Positions 1 through 4,427 of a stretch of DNA of 14,151 nt are shown piece by piece (position 1 is the stretch's first letter; each line of letters begins with the position of its first letter). This stretch comes from an uncultured Clostridia bacterium (GTDB lineage Bacteria; Bacillota; Clostridia; Christensenellales; UBA1242): assembly GCA_937896905.1 (NCBI GenBank), contig CALBOE010000003.1, positions 1 to 14,151 of the forward strand, given 5' to 3'. The notes under the pieces were generated by a model that was not told the DNA's origin, did no database searches, and saw only the letters and a program-made list of their open reading frames with translations. Position numbers and translations under genes: made by a program.

Positions 1-61
1 TTGGTAGAGCAACTGACTCTTAATCAGTGGGTCCAGGGTTCGAGTCCCTGAGGGTCCACCA
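1..61 (+). tRNA. tRNA-Lys (anticodon CTT), 5' end cut by window
   Basis: The sequence folds as the 3' three quarters of a tRNA. The anticodon stem ACTGA/TCAGT (12-16 and 24-28) closes the loop CTCTTAA, giving anticodon CTT (Lys, AAG codons). A T arm CAGGG-TTCGAGT-CCCTG follows, then acceptor strand AGGGTCC, discriminator A58 and an encoded CCA at 59-61. The acceptor 5' strand and the first part of the D arm lie upstream of the window. This is the functional copy: the integrated element rebuilds its 3' half, and a truncated duplicate sits at 13229-13275. Confidence 0.93.
15..61 (+). repeat. attL core (47-bp direct repeat, tRNA 3' half)
   Basis: Identical over 47 bases to 13229-13275; identity breaks at T14/A13228 and at C62/T13276. 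The core starts in the anticodon stem and ends exactly at the CCA, so integration restores a working tRNA. The crossover point inside the core cannot be located from sequence; anticodon-loop crossovers are common for this integrase class. Confidence 0.93.
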
Positions 62-68
62 CTACAAT

Positions 69-91
69 CCCCTATTTTATAGGGGGTTTTT
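69..91 (+). terminator. Rho-independent terminator after tRNA-Lys
   Basis: Stem CCCCTAT/ATAGGGG (69-75 with 79-85), loop TTT, then a G and five T residues. It lies 8 bases after the CCA, inside the element, so the element supplies a replacement terminator to the tRNA. The host's own terminator is now at 13286-13320. Confidence 0.8.
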
Positions 92-141
92 GCTGTTTTT
101 ATTCAAGTTTCAAAATTGCTAAAAATCCATATTTTTGGCAA

Positions 142-175
142 AAAAGTTGGGTCAAAAGTTGGGTCAAAAGTTTGG
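142..175. repeat. Left arm-type integrase site repeats
   Basis: AAAAGTTGGGTCA occurs at 142-154 and again at 154-166, with a degenerate third copy (AAAAGTTTGG) at 166-175, spaced 12 bases apart. The same motif, same orientation, occurs twice at the other end (13143-13167). This arrangement is that of arm-type binding sites for the N-terminal domain of a tyrosine integrase. The integrase stop codon (TGA on the minus strand, 164-166) is inside the second copy. Confidence 0.75.
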
Positions 176-1225
176 ATATAAATCTTTATAAAGATTTAAT
201 ATGTCATTTTTTGTTATAGTTAGGTCTAAATGTGTGTAAATATCGTTAGTCATAACTATGCTTTTGTGACCCAAATAATATTGCCTTTCTTTATCTGGAA
301 CACCAAGATAATATATATTTGTTGCAAAGGTGTGCCTTAAATCGTGCAGTTTGTGATTTTTAATGTTAAGGAATTTTAAATATTCTCCAAAGGTTTTAGT
401 GTAAAAGTCCGGCGACCGTGTAAACATATTTTTAAAATTATCCTGGAGAATTTGCTTGAAGTGTTCAGAAATTGGAACATAACCTTTTGTGCAGTTCCTC
501 TTGGTTCTATCTATAAATATTTTATTGTTTTCCAAATCCAGATGTTCAAATTTGGTCCTACAACCCTCTTCGCGTCTGCAACCGGTTAACAAATAAAACA
601 GGATTTCATACTTCATATTAGATTTATCCAAGTTGTCTAAAATTAGCTTCTGTTCTCTTAAAGTGAAGCTTTCGCCTTTAACACTTTCATTTTTTGGTTT
701 TGTAATTAGTGCAGAAACATCTCTGGTTATGTAGTTCCTTTTTAATGCTTCTTTAAAAACACCGGTTATTATGAAGTAGCAGTAGGCTTTAACTCTTGGT
801 GCTTTTATTTTGCTTAAAAACAATTCCAGCTCCATGTAGGTTAAAGTTTTGATGTCCTTTTTAAATAACTCAATTTGGAAGTGGTTATTAATGCAACTTC
901 TATATGTTGCACTAGATGCGATATTTGCTTTATACAAACTAAACCATTCTTCAGCCAAATTTATAAATTTGTGAGATTCCCCATCGTGGGAAACTGTTAT
1001 TGATATAGATTTTTTAAATTCCTTAATTTTGCTTTCTAAAATTTTCTTATTTCTGTTTATTATTTGATATTTAAGTCCGTTAATTTGTTTGCGCCATTCA
1101 TAACGTCCATCGGCGCGTTTTCTTACATTTTTCAATTCCTCTTCTCCTTTTTGAGAGTTGGAATTTCCATTACTGATTAATAATATTTTAAATTGCTTTT
1201 GGCGATTAATGTCTGCCTTATCCAT
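164..1225 (-). CDS. int: Tyrosine-family site-specific integrase
   Basis: Catalyses integration and excision at the tRNA-Lys site. Numbering from the ATG at 1225, the catalytic residues are visible: R217 in TGCRRE, K247 or a nearby lysine in the beta region, H294 and R297 in HDLRHTFAT, H320 in YYLGH, and nucleophile Y330 in DIYTHL. A core-binding SAM-like domain spans about 85-175, and an arm-binding motif (VRKRADGRYEWRKQ) about 34-47. The span given is the longest ATG form (353 aa). A better start may be the TTG at 1135 (codon 31), which sits 8 bases after AAGGAG and directly precedes the arm-binding domain, giving 323 aa. The reading frame is also open upstream of 1225 into coding-like sequence without a start (see 1294-1362), so an N-terminally extended form is possible. 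Last gene of the leftward operon. Confidence 0.95.
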   Translation of the reverse strand: MDKADINRQKQFKILLISNGNSNSQKGEEELKNVRKRADGRYEWRKQINGLKYQIINRNKKILESKIKEFKKSISITVSHDGESHKFINLAEEWFSLYKANIASSATYRSCINNHFQIELFKKDIKTLTYMELELFLSKIKAPRVKAYCYFIITGVFKEALKRNYITRDVSALITKPKNESVKGESFTLREQKLILDNLDKSNMKYEILFYLLTGCRREEGCRTKFEHLDLENNKIFIDRTKRNCTKGYVPISEHFKQILQDNFKNMFTRSPDFYTKTFGEYLKFLNIKNHKLHDLRHTFATNIYYLGVPDKERQYYLGHKSIVMTNDIYTHLDLTITKNDILNLYKDLYPNF

Positions 1226-1293
1226 TCTGCCCTGATATCTTGCTGCAGCTATTTCATTTTCGCCAATAAGTTGGTCAACACGGTTTCGAAGGT

Positions 1294-1362
1294 CTATACA
1301 TTCTTCGTGTTGTTTTTTAAAATTTCTAAAAAGATTTGATATTCTGTTTCAATGTCAGCCAT
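1294..1362 (-). CDS. Short ORF with candidate -1 frameshift into integrase frame
   Basis: ATG at 1362 follows GAGGGAG by 5 bases, a clear ribosome binding site that overlaps the end of the upstream gene. In frame 0 it makes only 22 residues (MADIETEYQIFLEILKN then NTKNV, stop). Within it, the heptamer A-AAA-AAC (1318-1312) is in the right phase for -1 slippage. In the -1 frame, reading continues without a stop as QHEECIDLRNRVDQLIGENE, an acidic coiled-coil-like stretch, through to the integrase ATG and beyond (about 399 aa in total). A stem CAACACG/CGTGTTG (1312-1306 with 1282-1276) follows immediately. Either programmed frameshifting or loss of one A from a seven-A tract would explain this. 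The product's role is unknown. Confidence 0.45.
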   Translation of the reverse strand: MADIETEYQIFLEILKNNTKNV

Positions 1363-1373
1363 TACTACTCCCT

Positions 1374-1739
1374 CTACGATAACTTGCTTGTTGTTTTTTG
1401 TGATTTTTCATCATCAGATTTTGATTTTAGTTTAACTGGAATTGTAAACGTTATTACTCCCGCAGCAATAAATGAAAGACATATCATAACGCCTTTTGCT
1501 CGACATTTAGATATCCACTCATTTTTTTGACCGTCTGACATCGCACCCCAAACGTCAGTTGATTCAAAATCTTTTTCAATAGCATAAACGTAATCTAAAG
1601 CTGTTTCAATTTCTCGTGAGGCTGCAACAGCATTGTCAATTTGATTCCATGATAAATGATACATTGCTTCTGGATAAAAAGAGTATGCGATAAATCCCAT
1701 TATTATCAACGCTATGCCTACAACAATTTTCCTTAACAT
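1374..1739 (-). CDS. Small two-helix membrane protein of the lysogeny operon
   Basis: A 121-residue protein I do not recognise. Hydrophobic segments at about 5-22 (IVVGIALIIMGFIAYSFY) and 84-102 (VMICLSFIAAGVITFTIPV) suggest two membrane helices. They flank an acidic region of about 60 residues (WNQIDNAVAASREIETALDY and on), and the tail is Ser/Lys-rich. The start is supported by AGGGAGG seven bases upstream. It begins 10 bases after the repressor stop and ends just before the short ORF at 1362, so it is cotranscribed with repressor and integrase. Membrane proteins beside prophage repressors are often superinfection-exclusion or signalling partners. That is only a suggestion from position. 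Confidence 0.8.
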   Translation of the reverse strand: MLRKIVVGIALIIMGFIAYSFYPEAMYHLSWNQIDNAVAASREIETALDYVYAIEKDFESTDVWGAMSDGQKNEWISKCRAKGVMICLSFIAAGVITFTIPVKLKSKSDDEKSQKTTSKLS

Positions 1740-1749
1740 AAATCCTCCC

Positions 1750-2055
1750 TTAATCCATTAAACCCATAACATAGGCTTTTGTTTTTGCCAACTCGAGTTG
1801 GTTCATTTTTAATATCTTGCGGATTAAATACCCCTCACTTTCGTTTAAATACTTCAAGTTGATTGTGTCCGCTTCTCTGCCCACAAGCTCGTCAATGCTG
1901 CAGTTATAGAAATCTGCAAGCTTGATTAGTGTATCAATTGGCGGTTGACTTGCATTTGTTTCATAACTAAACAATGTTGTTTGTGGAATATTTAATTTTT
2001 CCGATAGTTGTCGTTGAGATAAACCCAATCTTAAACGATAGTCTCGTAATTTCAT
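1750..2055 (-). CDS. XRE-family transcriptional repressor (CI-like)
   Basis: A 101-residue DNA-binding protein. Residues 4-58 form a Cro/C1-type helix-turn-helix (LRLGLSQRQLSEKLNIPQTT, then FSYETNASQPPIDTLIKLAD), the pattern of XRE repressors. The remaining ~40 residues are a short helical tail, probably for dimerisation, with no peptidase domain, so RecA-dependent self-cleavage is unlikely. The start follows AGGAGG. It is the first gene of a leftward operon ending in integrase, and faces the rightward genes across a palindrome-rich gap (2068-2620), the usual geometry of a phage lysogeny switch. Its operators are probably among the GTAAATTTAC-type palindromes upstream. Confidence 0.88.
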   Translation of the reverse strand: MKLRDYRLRLGLSQRQLSEKLNIPQTTLFSYETNASQPPIDTLIKLADFYNCSIDELVGREADTINLKYLNESEGYLIRKILKMNQLELAKTKAYVMGLMD

Positions 2056-2067
2056 AAAAAACCTCCT

Positions 2068-2276
2068 AAATTTTCATTCGACATAAAAACTTTAGCATTT
2101 ATGGTGTAAATTTTAAAGTAATTGCGTAAAATTCTAATTATTTTACGGAAATATCGTAAATTTGCTTGATTTTTTATGTTGCAACCGTTAAAATGTTTGT
2201 AAATTTACTAAAGTAAAGTAAATTTTACTTCCTAAATGACATTCGACAAACTCAAATAGGAAACCTTTGGACAATG
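2068..2276. promoter_or_regulatory. Repressor-side control region with candidate operators
   Basis: No coding potential is seen. The stretch is AT-rich and carries repeated symmetric words: the dyad TTTACG-N7-CGTAAA (2142-2160), the perfect palindrome GTAAATTTAC (2199-2208), the near copy GTAAATTTTAC (2218-2228), and the direct repeat CATTCGACA at 2075-2083 and 2240-2248. Any of these could be operators for the adjacent XRE repressor. The repressor promoter must lie here, but I see no unambiguous -35/-10 pair. Confidence 0.55.
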
Positions 2277-2298
2277 ACAGTTTAATAGTGTAATTAAA
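2277..2298 (+). repeat. Left 22-bp inverted repeat
   Basis: Pairs with 2505-2526 on the opposite strand at 20 of 22 positions; the inner 13 bases (TAGTGTAATTAAA) match perfectly. The pair encloses 206 bases holding a hairpin terminator, a small minus-strand reading frame and an 8-bp palindrome. Confidence 0.85.
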
Positions 2299-2324
2299 AA
2301 AACACCCGGGGGGTTAGCCGGGTG
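2296..2324 (-). terminator. Rho-independent terminator, minus strand
   Basis: Stem CACCCGG/CCGGGTG (2303-2309 with 2318-2324), loop of 8. The A run at 2296-2302 becomes a run of seven T residues downstream of the hairpin for leftward transcription; the plus-strand side has no T tract. It therefore ends a leftward transcript starting to its right, shielding the repressor region. Confidence 0.7.
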
Positions 2325-2332
2325 ATAAAAGA

Positions 2333-2440
2333 TTATTTCTTTTTTGAAATGTCAACCACGGTGTTAACACCATTGTTGACAGTGCTTGAAGCATTGAGAG
2401 TTTTGGTGGCGACTGTTTCTTTGTGTAAATTTCCATACAT
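2333..2440 (-). CDS. Possible 35-residue small protein
   Basis: On the minus strand an ATG at 2440 opens MYGNLHKETVATKTLNASST, continuing through VNNGVNTVVDISKKK to a TAA at 2333, ten bases before the minus-strand terminator hairpin. A TTG two codons upstream would sit 7 bases after AAGG, a better-spaced binding site. Gene plus terminator in the right orientation is the main support. The composition (Thr, Asn, Val, Ser with a Lys tail) looks protein-like, but no family is recognised and no good promoter is seen. It lies wholly inside the inverted-repeat segment 2277-2526. It may not be expressed. Confidence 0.33.
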   Translation of the reverse strand: MYGNLHKETVATKTLNASSTVNNGVNTVVDISKKK

Positions 2441-2478
2441 AAGCAATCGACTGCCTTATAAGTGTTTGGATTGTAAGG

Positions 2479-2501
2479 GGAGAAAAATGACAGTTTTCTC
2501 C
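2479..2501. promoter_or_regulatory. 8-bp palindrome, candidate operator
   Basis: GGAGAAAA (2479-2486) and TTTTCTCC (2494-2501) are a perfect inverted repeat around a 7-base centre (ATGACAG). It lies about 25 bases upstream of the best rightward promoter candidate, a plausible regulator site. It is not a terminator because no T run follows. Confidence 0.4.
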
Positions 2502-2504
2502 AAG

Positions 2505-2526
2505 TTTAATTACACTAAAAAACTGT
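2505..2526 (-). repeat. Right 22-bp inverted repeat
   Basis: Inverted partner of 2277-2298 (two mismatches, both in a short A/T run). It abuts the promoter-like TGTTATAAA at 2524-2532. No target-site duplication is evident outside the two copies. Confidence 0.85.
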
Positions 2527-2532
2527 TATAAA
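2524..2532 (+). promoter_or_regulatory. Candidate extended -10 promoter for rightward operon
   Basis: TGTTATAAA matches an extended -10 (TGn plus TATAAA). No good -35 is seen 17 bases upstream, where the right inverted repeat lies. It is the best-placed signal for transcription of the genes from 2625 onward. Confidence 0.35.
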
Positions 2533-2543
2533 GTCCAATTAAT

Positions 2544-2588
2544 GCCAACTGAACTTAGTCTGTTGCACGTGCAAATCTGCAAGTTGGC
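2544..2588 (+). other. Nested hairpin in leader of first rightward gene
   Basis: Outer stem GCCAACT/AGTTGGC (2544-2550 with 2582-2588) encloses the perfect 12-bp palindrome TTGCACGTGCAA (2563-2574). It ends 20 bases before the ribosome binding site of the gene at 2625. Similar outer stems built on GCCAA/TTGGC occur at 3003-3053 and 12783-12802. Confidence 0.55.
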
Positions 2589-2624
2589 GCAAACAAAATT
2601 CATTATAAAGGGAGAAATGAAACT

Positions 2625-2972
2625 GTGTTATTTTTAATTATTATGCTATGGCTTGTGGTTGTTGTCCTTGCAAGCGTGTTGATTGCGCAACAAATAAGCA
2701 AAGAACGAACCGAAAAAGCCTTATGTCATTTAATTTTAGATGAAGTTAAAGTTGGAAAGGAAACAGGGTGTTTCAATGTTTTAATTCAAAATTTTTATAC
2801 ATATTGCGACAAGATAAATGGCGAAAACAATTTAAACGAATTTGTAGATTTTATTAACCATTTAGTAAAGGTTTATTTAATGCGTTCAAGGTTAGTGTCG
2901 TTTTATGAATTTGCTAACCGCTTGTATCCACCAGCACCACAAGAAGATGAACCAGACGAAAGCGAAGAATAA
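2625..2972 (+). CDS. Single-pass membrane-anchored protein, unknown
   Basis: A 115-residue protein. The start is GTG at 2625, after AAAGGGAG with a 10-base gap; the nearer ATG at 2617 hits a stop after six codons. Residues 2-21 (LFLIIMLWLVVVVLASVLIA) form one membrane helix. The remainder is a soluble, probably helical domain (KALCHLILDEVKVGKETGCF through LNEFVDFINHLVKVYLMRSR), with a short acidic Pro-rich tail ending DESEE. Not recognised. As the first gene of the rightward run, separated from the next by a highly structured gap, it could be a membrane assembly factor, a minor coat protein or an early regulator. Confidence 0.72.
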   Translation: MLFLIIMLWLVVVVLASVLIAQQISKERTEKALCHLILDEVKVGKETGCFNVLIQNFYTYCDKINGENNLNEFVDFINHLVKVYLMRSRLVSFYEFANRLYPPAPQEDEPDESEE

Positions 2973-3223
2973 TAACATTTGGGCCCAACGACGCCCACCA
3001 CATGCCAAGCCAGATACACCTCTTTCTCACCGGGCTAAACCCGGGGCTTGGCAATTTAAAAATTTTTTCACAGTCTGCAGGTTTCCCCTGAGTTGTTGTA
3101 CCTGTAGACAATCGCATTCTTTACCAGAATGCACCCTAAATGCTTTAAGAGCACATTAAGTTTAGTACCCCAAGTTTTCTTAATTGATGTGCTCTCCACC
3201 TCCTGGTGGTAAAAGGAAAATTT
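2973..3223 (+). other. Hairpin-rich non-coding region (candidate single-strand origin or packaging signal)
   Basis: Its 250 bases encode nothing convincing. They hold six successive hairpins: 2980-2997 (TGGGC/GCCCA); 3003-3053 (TGCCAAGCC/GGCTTGGCA enclosing CCGGG-CTAAA-CCCGG at 3030-3044); 3073-3109 (GTCTGCAGGT/ACCTGTAGAC, one G-T pair); 3114-3132 (GCATTC/GAATGC); 3148-3195 (AGAGCACA+TTAAG/CTTAA+TGTGCTCT, 4-base bulge); and 3196-3209 (CCACC/GGTGG). Filamentous phages carry a comparable hairpin cluster in their intergenic region for strand origins and packaging. That role here is inference. Confidence 0.6.
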
Positions 3224-3460
3224 ATGAAGAATAAACCTAAAAGTTTAACCGAATTGATGGAAATTAAAGATGCTAGAATTGCAGAACTTGAACAAGACAA
3301 CAGAGATTTAAACAAATCTTATGTTAAGGCGTGCAAAACTAATCAGGCATTAAGGCAAGACATTATCCATCTAAAAGGTCTTTTAAATAAACGAGCCCAA
3401 AAGGGATTTGAAGAAGCTTCAATGATTAGACATCTTGGGCTAATTGGTGGTAAAGAATGA
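3224..3460 (+). CDS. Small coiled-coil protein
   Basis: 78 residues from the ATG at 3224, seven bases after AAAAGG. An upstream in-frame start at 3206 falls inside a hairpin and lacks a binding site. Residues about 8-55 (LMEIKDARIAELEQDNRDLN, later NQALRQDIIHLKGLLNKRA) have the heptad pattern of a parallel coiled coil, so it probably oligomerises. The C-terminus is EASMIRHLGLIGGKE. The stop overlaps the next start (ATGA), implying translational coupling. The hairpin just upstream contains ACCTCCT, complementary to the ribosome-binding bases. No function can be assigned. Confidence 0.72.
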   Translation: MKNKPKSLTELMEIKDARIAELEQDNRDLNKSYVKACKTNQALRQDIIHLKGLLNKRAQKGFEEASMIRHLGLIGGKE

Positions 3461-3654
3461 AGGTTCTAAAATATTACATTCCTAACCACATCATCACAGA
3501 AAGCCGAAGTGAGTTCAGCAACAAAATGAAAGAACTTCACAAGGCACAAATTAGATTTAAACCAATGGTTTTAGTCGAAACCGCTCCAGGAAAACAATCC
3601 TGGTATGGTTTAAATGATTTCAAAAAAAAGGAGAAAGCAAGTGAAAAAGGTTAA
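3457..3654 (+). CDS. Small basic protein, unknown
   Basis: 65 residues, beginning inside the stop codon of the previous gene (ATGA overlap). Sequence MKVLKYYIPNHIITESRSEF, then KMKELHKAQIRFKPMVLVET, then PGKQSWYGLNDFKKKEKASEKG. Net basic, with a possible small beta sheet (FKPMVLVETA, SWYGL). No membrane segment. A minor DNA- or virion-associated protein is possible by position and charge. Its last codons overlap the next gene's start, so the three genes 3224-3805 look like one coupled cassette. Confidence 0.7.
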   Translation: MKVLKYYIPNHIITESRSEFSNKMKELHKAQIRFKPMVLVETAPGKQSWYGLNDFKKKEKASEKG

Positions 3655-3805
3655 AAAAACTGTGGCAAGAAAGCCAGCAAGCAAAAAAGTTGCGTCAAAA
3701 ACCGCAACTAAAAAACCTGCAACTAAAAAGCCAACACAAAAAACTTATGGTCTTGTTGACAGCAAAGGCAGAAAAGTTGCAAACGCAAAATTAATTATTC
3801 GCTAG
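3641..3805 (+). CDS. Histone-tail-like Lys/Ala-rich DNA-binding protein
   Basis: 54 residues from GTG 3641, eight bases after AAAAGGAG; the ATG at 3614 in this frame has no binding site and lies within the previous gene. The first 35 residues are almost only K, A, T, P, S and V (MKKVKKTVARKPASKKVASK and TATKKPATKKP), repeating the AxKKP motif of histone H1 tails and bacterial nucleoid proteins. A short structured end follows (TYGLVDSKGRKVANAKLIIR). Such a polycation would neutralise and condense DNA. In a putative virion operon it could coat packaged DNA. A hairpin terminator follows four bases after the stop. Confidence 0.75.
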   Translation: MKKVKKTVARKPASKKVASKTATKKPATKKPTQKTYGLVDSKGRKVANAKLIIR

Positions 3806-3809
3806 ATAA

Positions 3810-3834
3810 GACGGCCCAAAGTTTGGCCGTCATT
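3810..3834 (+). terminator. Weak Rho-independent terminator or attenuator
   Basis: Stem GACGGCC/GGCCGTC (3810-3816 with 3825-3831), 8-base loop, then ATTTT. With only four T residues it may be partial, reducing transcription into the coat-like genes rather than ending it. Confidence 0.5.
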
Positions 3835-3851
3835 TTGCATTGGAGGCAAGA

Positions 3852-4013
3852 ATGAAACAAGTTTTAATTGTTAGATATCGTAAAAATAAGAAGATTGTTG
3901 ATGTGAAAGTTAGCATAAACTCTGCACAGAACGTGCTAAAAGAAAAACGAAAAATAGATAGTTGTGCAGAACTTATTATGTTGGAAAACGGTGTTGAATA
4001 TTGCCTTTGTTAA
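3852..4013 (+). CDS. 53-residue basic protein, unknown
   Basis: ATG 3852 follows GGAGG (3843-3847 region, TGGAGGCAAGA) with normal spacing and reads to TAA at 4011-4013. Sequence: MKQVLIVRYRKNKKIVDVKV, then SINSAQNVLKEKRKIDSC, then AELIMLENGVEYCLC. It is rich in Lys and Val with a predicted beta-hairpin then helix, and ends in a Cys pair (CLC). No family recognised. The size and fold pattern would suit a small nucleic-acid-binding protein, analogous in position to the ssDNA-binding protein of filamentous phages. That is only inference. Confidence 0.68.
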   Translation: MKQVLIVRYRKNKKIVDVKVSINSAQNVLKEKRKIDSCAELIMLENGVEYCLC

Positions 4014-4056
4014 TTTTGCTGGTAGTTTTAAAGGAAGGGATAAAAGGAGAAATATT

Positions 4057-4239
4057 ATGAAAAAATTTTGGGCTTGGTTTTTAGCTATATTGCTGGTTGC
4101 CATTGTTGCTTTTGTTATTGTGGTTTGCGTTATGGCGCACAAATCTGGAGTAACAGTTCCACAAGAAATTCAATCTTGGTTTGAAAATGGCGCCGGAATG
4201 ATTCAACCTTTATACTCGACACTACAATTACGAGGTTAA
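4057..4239 (+). CDS. Tiny single-helix membrane protein, candidate coat subunit
   Basis: 60 residues from ATG 4057, seven bases after AAAAGGAG, the strongest type of site here. Residues 6-27 (AWFLAILLVAIVAFVIVVCV) are one long membrane helix. A short polar tail follows with W41-F42 and a Gly-Ala turn (SWFENGAGMIQPLYSTLQLR). No cleavable signal is obvious. Filamentous phage major coat proteins are of this size, with one membrane helix and high expression, so this gene and the next are the best candidates. Homology cannot be shown from sequence alone. It is separated by 2 bases from the next gene. Confidence 0.75.
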   Translation: MKKFWAWFLAILLVAIVAFVIVVCVMAHKSGVTVPQEIQSWFENGAGMIQPLYSTLQLRG

Positions 4240-4241
4240 TT

Positions 4242-4415
4242 ATGAAATTTTTAAAATTTTTGATTATTGTTTTGCTTATTGTTGTGGTGGCATTATTCAC
4301 CGGAACGTGGCTGTTTGATGCTTTGGCTTGGTTTTTCGAGTTCTTATTCGTTAAACCATTAAGGTGGCTATCTGGCATCTTTAATTTCTTTGGCTGGAAT
4401 GCCGGAGTGTTTTAA
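4242..4415 (+). CDS. Tiny hydrophobic membrane protein, candidate coat subunit
   Basis: 57 residues from ATG 4242, six bases after GAGG, two bases after the previous stop. Residues 4-20 (LKFLIIVLLIVVVALFTG) are a membrane helix, followed by an aromatic-rich amphipathic stretch with many Trp and Phe (WLFDALAWFFEFLFVKPL, then RWLSGIFNFFGWNAGVF). It is very hydrophobic throughout, like minor coat or cap proteins of filamentous phages, or small pore-forming phage proteins. A holin-like role is an alternative, but no lysin accompanies it. The next gene's binding site begins at its stop. Confidence 0.72.
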   Translation: MKFLKFLIIVLLIVVVALFTGTWLFDALAWFFEFLFVKPLRWLSGIFNFFGWNAGVF

Positions 4416-4427
4416 AAGGAGTGGTTT

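Noticed and set aside
2322..2531. 69-residue plus-strand frame
   Set aside because: Starts inside the terminator stem, has no ribosome site, and covers the inverted repeat and palindrome.
2905..3159. Frames on either strand across the hairpin cluster
   Set aside because: They overlap the end of the 2625 gene, have no binding sites and are explained by the G/C-rich stems.
2973..3223. Retron or group II intron RNA
   Set aside because: Highly structured, but no reverse transcriptase or maturase is encoded anywhere in the window.
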